From: Actinomyces culturomici
GTDB taxonomy: Bacteria; Actinomycetota; Actinomycetes; Actinomycetales; Actinomycetaceae
Assembly (NCBI RefSeq): GCF_900499005.1
Contig: NZ_LS991316.1
Coordinates: forward strand, 1,407,218 to 1,454,820
Direction of reading: 5' to 3'
Length of the DNA: 47,603 nucleotides
Shown: piece after piece, positions 40,760 to 47,603 of the stretch
How positions within the stretch are numbered: position 1 is the stretch's first letter
How the letters are laid out: each line of letters starts with the position of its first letter
Made by a program: the position numbers and the translations under genes
Notes under the pieces: generated by a model
The model's input: only the letters and a program-made list of their open reading frames with translations
Told to the model about the DNA's origin: nothing
Databases searched by the model: none

Positions 40760-41347
40760 ATGTTCAAGGGATTCGTGACGTGGCGCGGCCTCGCGCTCCT
40801 CGGCGGAATCGTCGCGCCGGTCGTCGGCGGCGCCGCCCTGTTCGCGGGCAACTTCGGTCGTGGCTACATCCGCGACTAGCTCAACAAGGAGAACATCACC
40901 ATGCCGACCGGCCCGGCCCTCGCCGAGCTTCCGGCCGAGGACCAGGCCGTCCTCAAGCAGTACGAGGGCCAGCCGATGACGACCGGCCCGCAGGCGAAGG
41001 CCTTCGCCGAGCAGTACATCTCGGTCCACCTCGAGCGTTCCTGTCAGAACCTCGTGTCCGCCGACGGCACCAAGACCTTCGATCCGATCCCCGAGGGCAT
41101 GCGCAATCACAACGGGATCGGCGGCATTCTCCGCTCCGGCGCACTCACCGATCCCGATGAGATCCAGGCGTACGCGGCCCTGCGTCAGGACTTCTTCATG
41201 GGCGACATGCTGCGCGGTACGCTCCTCAACGTCGACGGCTGGTCGATCCTCGCGTCGATCGGCTACTACGCCGGCATCGCCCTGTGCGGCGCGACCCCGC
41301 TGCTGCTCGGCGCCGCCGCCGTCCTCAAGCCGAAGGGCGACTGCTGA
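40760..41347 (+). pseudogene. Two-helix membrane protein gene split by an in-frame TAG
   Basis: The ATG at 40760 (RBS GGAGGG) starts a 39-residue peptide with one membrane helix, ending GNFGRGYIRD-TAG at 40877-40879. The same frame continues without shift as LNKENITMPTGPALAELPAE, an ~80-residue extracytoplasmic segment (QYEGQPMTTGPQAKAFAEQYISVHLE) and a C-terminal helix (SIGYYAGIALCGATPLLLGAA), stop at 41347. Together they make a normal 195-aa actinobacterial membrane protein in which related sequences (from memory) read VxDQL at this point, so CAG to TAG is the simplest explanation. The second part has its own ATG at 40901 with AAGGAG nine bases upstream, so it could be made separately. A strong terminator follows. 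Function unknown. Confidence 0.75.
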
Positions 41348-41436
41348 GTTCATCCGTCATCCGCGCCGATCGCCGTCTCCTCGGATTCGATCGCCGAGGA
41401 CGGAGCGGCGGCGCTGATCGCCGGAAGTGACATGAC

Positions 41437-41466
41437 GGGGGGCAAGGGCTGCGGCCCTTGCCCCCC
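41437..41466 (+). terminator. Strong terminator
   Basis: GGGGGGCAAGGGC, four-base loop, GCCCTTGCCCCCC: a 13-bp stem followed by a T-containing TCGGTTCTGTTTC tract. It ends the transcript of the membrane-protein locus. Confidence 0.8.
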
Positions 41467-41520
41467 CTCGGTTCTGTTTCTGAATGCCCCCGATCCCTGA
41501 CGATTGACCGCACTATCCCC

Positions 41521-41607
41521 TCCCCCGCCAGTGCCCGTCGGCTGCTCGACTCCATCGACCGCCTGGAGCGGGGCGAGGGCGCCCGGCACGAACTCCTCGC
41601 GGATTGA
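41521..41607 (+). pseudogene. YefM-type antitoxin, C-terminal remnant
   Basis: The frame reads SPASARRLLDSIDRLERGEG then ARHELLAD-stop, matching the toxin-binding C terminus of YefM antitoxins (SPAN.RRL..SI..L..G.). The N-terminal DNA-binding two-thirds is missing; the sequence upstream is the terminator of the previous gene. It lies three bases before the yoeB remnant. Confidence 0.8.
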
Positions 41608-41610
41608 ACA

Positions 41611-41871
41611 GTGCTCCTGGTGTGAGATGAGTCCGCCTGGGACGACTAGCTGTGGTGGCCAGCCGAGGAGCGCAAGACTCTCAAGCGGATCAACCTGCTC
41701 CTGCGGGACATCGCCCGCAACGGCAACGACGGTATCGGCAAGCCCGAAGCGCTCAAGTACGGATTCTTCGGCTATTGGTCGCGTCGAATCGCCGACGAGC
41801 ATCGACTCGCCGACAAGGTCGATCGAGACAAGATTCGCATCGCGACTTGTCGGTACTGCTACGGGCGCTGA
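41611..41871 (+). pseudogene. YoeB-type toxin with two nonsense codons and lost catalytic His
   Basis: A single frame of 86 codons aligns without gaps to YoeB: MLLV-stop-DESAWDD-stop-LWWPAEERKTLKRINLLLRD, then GKPEALK, GYWSRRIADEHRL and CRYCYGR. TGA at codon 5 stands where YoeB has Trp5, and TAG at codon 13 where it has Tyr13. Glu46 and Arg65, two RNase residues, remain, but His83 is Cys. The frame is otherwise intact. The toxin cannot be made as a full protein, and its antitoxin is truncated, so the module is dead. Confidence 0.88.
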
Positions 41872-42101
41872 TCACGCGAGCAGGCGGTTTGCAGGAGCGA
41901 GGGCCGCACCCGCAAAGCCCGCCCAGCGATATCCGACGAATGCATGATCGTCGGCACCGACGCGCGAGAGCGCAAGATCGGCGCAGGAGCGAGTGTCACC
42001 TTTCGGGATACCGGCAAGAATGTGTGGCATCGGCCCGGACTTTTCGTTGATCTGGCCGCGTAAAGTCGTGTTCACCATAGGGGTGGGGCCTATATGAGCG
42101 G

Positions 42102-44057
<1,956 letters not shown>

Positions 44058-44060
44058 ACG

Positions 44061-44321
44061 CAACACGGCGTCATTCCCTGATCCTACCCAACCTATTAGT
44101 GACCCAAAATCACCCACCACACGCCCCTGACCAGCACAAACAGGAACGAAAACCCGAAAACTTCGAAAAGTTGCACGAGTCAGGCGAAGCAGCGCGGCAA
44201 GCTCGCCGTCATTATGAGCAGTACCGACATGCTCCAGCACGACATCGCGTCGATCGCGGCGCTCAGCGATCTGCACTTTGACCGCACCATTACGCCCCGG
44301 CACCTTGCGAACGAACACCAC
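44061..44321 (-). pseudogene. IS1634-family transposase, N-terminal fragment
   Basis: GTG start at 44321: VFVRKVPGRNGAVKVQIAER, then VLEHVGTAHNDGELAALLR, resembling the first ~50 residues of IS1634-type transposases (AFVRKV..SGA.AVQI...EHIGSAH). The remaining ~400 residues are absent; the fragment is cut by the IS3 element. The region 44322-44470 shows no other gene; an inverted repeat CAGACC...GGTCTG (44412-44438) may be near the lost element's end. Confidence 0.7.
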
Positions 44322-44470
44322 GAGCCCACAATACCCAGCCCGCGGGGTGTGTCATCCACACCAACCAAACACAACCCCACCAGGCAAAACGCACTCACAA
44401 AGAGCCGAAATCAGACCCAACTGTGCAACTCAGGTCTGTGGGAGCTTCCCCGTGAGGGCGTGGAGATGCG

Positions 44471-44509
44471 CGGGAGCGCACGAGGCCACAGGTACATCGT
44501 GCGCTCCCG
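44471..44509 (-). terminator. Terminator of the LAHTG surface-protein gene
   Basis: CGGGAGCGCACGA and TCGTGCGCTCCCG form a perfect 13-bp stem with a 13-base loop, 22 bp after the stop codon on the minus strand. Confidence 0.7.
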
Positions 44510-44530
44510 GTGTGTGAGAACAGGAGAAGG

Positions 44531-46354
44531 TCAGTCGCGCTGACGGTTCCTTCGCAGGCTCAGTGCGCCAGCACCGGCCAGCAGGGAACCCGCGAACGCG
44601 AGCTGAGCTGCATCCGAACCGGTGTGGGCGAGCTTCTTGCTCTGAGCCTTAGGGGTCGTCTTCTGATCCACGGCAGGCATGCCGTCACCTTCGGCCTGGC
44701 CGTTGCCTTCACCGGTGCTCTGGCCATCACCTTCACCCTGGGTGTTGGATTCCTCCGTGCGAGTGTCATCTCCTTCCAGGTAGAAGATGTCCAGGGATGC
44801 TCCGGCTTCGGGGTTTGCCACCTGAGCCTTGAATGCGGCGACCTGGTTGCCCATAGAGTCCGTGAGGATACGCACCAGGCGCAGGCTGGAGTCATCGGAT
44901 GCGAAGTGGAAGGTCGACGGGTGGTATCCCTCGAACTTCTTCACCAGGTCGCTGGTGATCGGAATACGCACCTCCTCACCGTTGAGGACGGTCAGGCTCT
45001 CTTCGATCATGGTGCCGTTTTCTTCAAAGTACTCGCGCAGCAGCGAGGAGACAGCATCCTTCGCGGGGTGCACGTAACGCACCTTGATGGTGACAGGCTT
45101 CGAGGTGTCGAGCTTTTCTTCCGCGAGGGCGTTCAGTGCCTGCTGGAGGGCGGTCTGAGCCGCGGTCACGTCAGCTTCTGTCGTGTAGGTCTTGTTGGCC
45201 AGAAGGTTGCTGGCCTCTTCGATCTGGTCGAGCAGAGCGGTACGGGTGTCTGCGGTGAATCCGTATCCTTCGGCGGGGACGCGGGCAATGGCCTGGTCGC
45301 GCAGGGCGCTCAGAGCCGAGGTGTCGGGAGCGGTGTACTGCTCTTTCTGAATCCCTTCAATGGCGGCTTTCAGCGCGTTTTCCGCGGCGGTGAAATCGCG
45401 GTGCGTGGGCAGCGGATCACCTTCGCGCGGAGGAAGAATTCCCTTGAGATCCTCGGTGTTCACCAGCTCTGCGGCGCGGGCTGCCGCTGCGTTCAGTGCG
45501 TCGAAGGTTGCCTTGGTCAGGCGCTCACCGTTCATGCCGTTGTTGGCAACGATCTGGTCGGCCTGGGCGAGCAGGTTGGTGAGGGTTTCGCGCATGAAGG
45601 GGACGGGCTTGAGGTCACCGAACACCTCGTTGAGCGAGGTGCGCATGGCGCTGAGCTGCTCATTCGTGACGGTGGTGTCGGGCTTGGCGGCTTCTGCCAG
45701 GAGCGCGCGGGCTTCGTCGTTCTTCGCGAGGTAGGCCTTTTCGGTTGCCTCGTCGATCTTCAGGCCACTATTGGTTGCAGCCTGGTAGTCCGTCCAGTGT
45801 TCGTTAACCGCTTCTTCCAGTTCCGAGGTGTTGAGGATGGAGCTGTTCTGGGCGATCTTGACGGTGAGTTCCTGGCCTTCGAGTGTCAGGGTGATGCTGT
45901 CGCCCTTGACCCAGATCTTGTCCGGAACACGGAAACGGGTTTTATCGTACTTCGCCTTGGGATCGTTCTCGTCCCACATCAGGTGTCCACGGATGTATTC
46001 GTTGTATTTGAAGAAGTTGTCGTCTTGACCCAAGTAGAAGTGCCCGTCGAATTCTTCGACGTCAAAGTCCGTTGCGTTCAGGGGAAGACCAAATTCTCCG
46101 TACAGCAGGACTTGGCGGGCATTGCTGCGGGTATCGACGCTCAACGTGGCGGCGTAGATGGTGACGGGGCCGCCGAGATCCAGGTTGAATTTCTGGGGTG
46201 TGGAGTGCTCCTGCGCATACTCGAAGCTGTCGGAGCTATCGGCTGAGGCAGCGGCTGCCAGGGGCAAAGCCTGGGCGGGGGTCAGGGTGAGGGCGGGAAG
46301 GCACACACCGGCGCTGAGGGCAAAAACTGCAAGGGCAGCAACATGTTTCTTCAT
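44531..46354 (-). CDS. LAHTG wall-anchored surface protein under an IdeR/DtxR box
   Basis: 607 aa. A signal peptide ends around AQA (residue 29). Residues ~40-165 form a beta-rich domain with DGHFYLGQDDNFFKYNEYIRGHLMWDENDP that I do not recognise. Two helical FIVAR-like repeats follow, each ending in a YTTEADVTAAQTALQQALNAL-like pattern. A second beta domain (KPVTIKVRYVHPAKDAV to FYLEGDD) precedes an acidic Gly/Glu-rich stretch, the sorting motif LAHTG, a hydrophobic helix and RRNRQRD. It would be displayed on the wall. The near-consensus IdeR box 38 bp upstream implies iron-repressed expression, so heme/iron binding is a plausible role (inference). GC and codon use are visibly lower than in the neighbours, suggesting transfer. 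Confidence 0.85.
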   Translation of the reverse strand: MKKHVAALAVFALSAGVCLPALTLTPAQALPLAAAASADSSDSFEYAQEHSTPQKFNLDLGGPVTIYAATLSVDTRSNARQVLLYGEFGLPLNATDFDVEEFDGHFYLGQDDNFFKYNEYIRGHLMWDENDPKAKYDKTRFRVPDKIWVKGDSITLTLEGQELTVKIAQNSSILNTSELEEAVNEHWTDYQAATNSGLKIDEATEKAYLAKNDEARALLAEAAKPDTTVTNEQLSAMRTSLNEVFGDLKPVPFMRETLTNLLAQADQIVANNGMNGERLTKATFDALNAAAARAAELVNTEDLKGILPPREGDPLPTHRDFTAAENALKAAIEGIQKEQYTAPDTSALSALRDQAIARVPAEGYGFTADTRTALLDQIEEASNLLANKTYTTEADVTAAQTALQQALNALAEEKLDTSKPVTIKVRYVHPAKDAVSSLLREYFEENGTMIEESLTVLNGEEVRIPITSDLVKKFEGYHPSTFHFASDDSSLRLVRILTDSMGNQVAAFKAQVANPEAGASLDIFYLEGDDTRTEESNTQGEGDGQSTGEGNGQAEGDGMPAVDQKTTPKAQSKKLAHTGSDAAQLAFAGSLLAGAGALSLRRNRQRD

Positions 46355-46391
46355 GGTGTCAAAGCGTCCTTACTTTCACAAGAGTAGGAGA

Positions 46392-46410
46392 TTAGCTTAG
46401 GCTAACCTTA
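46392..46410. promoter_or_regulatory. IdeR/DtxR iron-repressor box
   Basis: TTAGCTTAGGCTAACCTTA matches the 19-bp iron-box consensus TTAGGTTAGGCTAACCTAA at 17 of 19 positions. It lies 38 bp before the surface-protein ATG, where bound repressor would block transcription when iron is plentiful. Confidence 0.85.
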
Positions 46411-46519
46411 TAGAGAATAGCCAAGGTGATCCTTTTTAGAAAGTTTCGCGACAGCTGTTCAGATCCCTCTACAGCAACACGCAACTCACGCTCGCGTCAG
46501 ACGCTTCAACACCCCCTAG

Positions 46520-47603
46520 GTGTACTTCCTCGGGAGGTTGTGAACGGCGTGGTGAGGTGAAGGCCTCCTTGGCAGGATGTGGGTTACCACACTCGCAACC
46601 TGTACAAGGAGGCCTTCGTGACACACGCTCATGCACCGTTGACGCCGGAGGGAAGGCGCCGCCTTGCTGTTCTTGTCGTCGATCAGGGCTGGTCCCTGCG
46701 GCGCGCGGCCGAACGGTTCGGATGCTCGCCGGCAACGGTCAAGCGGTGGGTGGACCGGTATCGGGCGGGCGCGCCCCTTTCCGGCCGGTCCTCCCGCCCC
46801 CATCACTGCCCCACCCGCCTGCCCAAGCGCGTCGAGCGGCGCATCATCGCCTTGCGTTTCACTCGCCACTGGGCCCGCATCGCATCGCCTACCACCTGCA
46901 TTTGGCCCGCTCCACGGTCGGGCGGGTCCTGAACCGCTACCACATGCCGCTCCTCGCGCACGTCGACCGGGCCACAGGGCTCGCGGTGCGCAAACCCCGG
47001 CCGGTGCGCTACGAGAGGCCCCGTCCGGGTGATCTGGTCCATGTGGACATCAAGAAGCTTGGCCGCATCCCCGACGGCGGGGGCTGGCGTGTTCACGGTC
47101 GCGGATCGGCCCAGGACCGCGCCGCGGGCGCGGCCCGCGACAGGGCCGCGAGGAAAGGAGCCTCAGGGGCGCGCGGCTACCGGTACCTGCACCACGCGGT
47201 CGACGATTACTCGCGTCTGGTCTACTCCGAGATCCTCGACGATGAGACCAAGGCGACGGCCGCGGGCTTTTGGAAGCGGGCGGCTGCTTTCTTCTCCGAA
47301 GCGGGGATCAGTGTGCGCGAAGTGCTCACCGACAACGGGTCCTGCTACCGGTCGCACGTGTTCAACAGGGCGCTCACAGACGCGGTGAAACACCGGTACA
47401 CCAGGCCCTACCGCCCCCAAACGAACGGGAAGGTCGAACGCTTCAACCGGACCCTGCTCGCCGAATGGGCCTACGCGCGCCCCTACACCAGCGAAACCGA
47501 ACGCGAAGCCGCCTACACGCACTGGCTCCACACCTACAATCACCACCGACCCCACACCGGCATCAAAGGCCAAACCCCCGCACAACGCGTTCACAACCTC
47601 ACG
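46520..47603 (+). mobile_element. IS481-family insertion sequence, cut by the window edge
   Basis: The left end GTGTACTTCCTCGGGAGGTT follows CTAG (46516-46519). An internal inverted repeat is visible: GAGGTTGTGAAC at 46534-46545 and GTTCACAACCTC at 47589-47600, so the window stops within the right terminal repeat. The element is about 1.1 kb, encoding one transposase on the plus strand. Confidence 0.85.
46618..47603 (+). pseudogene. IS481-family transposase, frameshifted; 3' end outside window
   Basis: GTG start at 46618 gives THAHAPLTPEGRRRLAVLV with helix-turn-helix WSLRRAAERFGCSPATVKRWVDRYR. Near 46872 one G is missing in TGGGCCCGC: the intact form would continue GPHRIAYHLHLARSTVGRVL, seen in the next frame. 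That frame stays open to the window end with the DDE core: PRPGDLVHVDIKKLGRI (Asp), REVLTDNGSCYRS (Asp), TNGKVERFNRTLL (Glu) and HHRPHTGIKGQTPAQR. A single base restores it, so it is recent decay or a sequence error. Confidence 0.82.

Overview
The window is high-GC actinobacterial chromosomal DNA. It has GC-ending codons, frequent leaderless promoters (a TANNNT -10 box 5-7 nt before the start codon), LAxTG sortase motifs, IdeR- and Zur-type operators, and the order pncB / clpS-DUF2017-murI-MBL known from mycobacteria and relatives. Two LAxTG wall proteins, ROK and LacI sugar regulators and IS30/IS3/IS481/IS1249/IS1634-type elements fit an Actinomycetaceae-like host (Actinomyces/Schaalia type); this is inference, as no rRNA or other taxonomic marker is present. 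Both edges lie inside insertion sequences (IS30 copy at 1-128, IS481 copy at 46520-47603), as expected of a draft contig broken at repeats.

Layout. 1-6114: IS30 fragment, uvrD2-like helicase and nudC (minus), divergent rph-rdgB (plus), complete IS30 element. 6388-17775: a 42-aa small protein divergent from a LysR regulator across a palindromic operator; MBL phosphodiesterase-murI-DUF2017-clpS divergent from pncB; DUF3039-helicase pair; nagB with an upstream GH29-CutC chimeric gene, divergent from a ROK regulator; hup. 17984-32034: a large sugar block, all minus strand: a YtfQRT-YjfF type ABC importer, araD-araA, a LacI regulator, a ChvE-GguA-GguB type ABC importer and a second LacI regulator. 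Three promoters in this block share a GTTARCGNTCAC half-palindromic LacI-type operator, which points to one pentose/hexose regulon.

32278-41347: NCS2 nucleobase permease fused to a degenerate OHCU-decarboxylase domain; bile-acid-type sodium symporter; YwiC-like membrane protein; a three-module wall-anchored protein (frameshifted) behind a Zur-like box; a zinc macrodomain ADP-ribose hydrolase; a small membrane protein interrupted by an in-frame TAG. 41437-47603 is a decay zone: an eroded yefM-yoeB toxin-antitoxin module, a truncated IS1249-type transposase, a frameshifted IS3 element, an IS1634 fragment, then a lower-GC LAHTG surface protein under a near-consensus IdeR/DtxR box, and a frameshifted IS481 transposase running off the end.

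Most unusual items: the in-frame GH29-CutC fusion joined at a shared GDF motif (both parents are TIM barrels); the permease-OHCU fusion with catalytic residues lost; two IS30 copies inserted in opposite orientation at the same position of a 22-bp repeat; the toxin-antitoxin remnant with stops at codons 5 and 13 and His83 lost; and two wall proteins that appear to be controlled by metal repressors. All coordinates, alignments and motif matches were made by eye; no database search was run.
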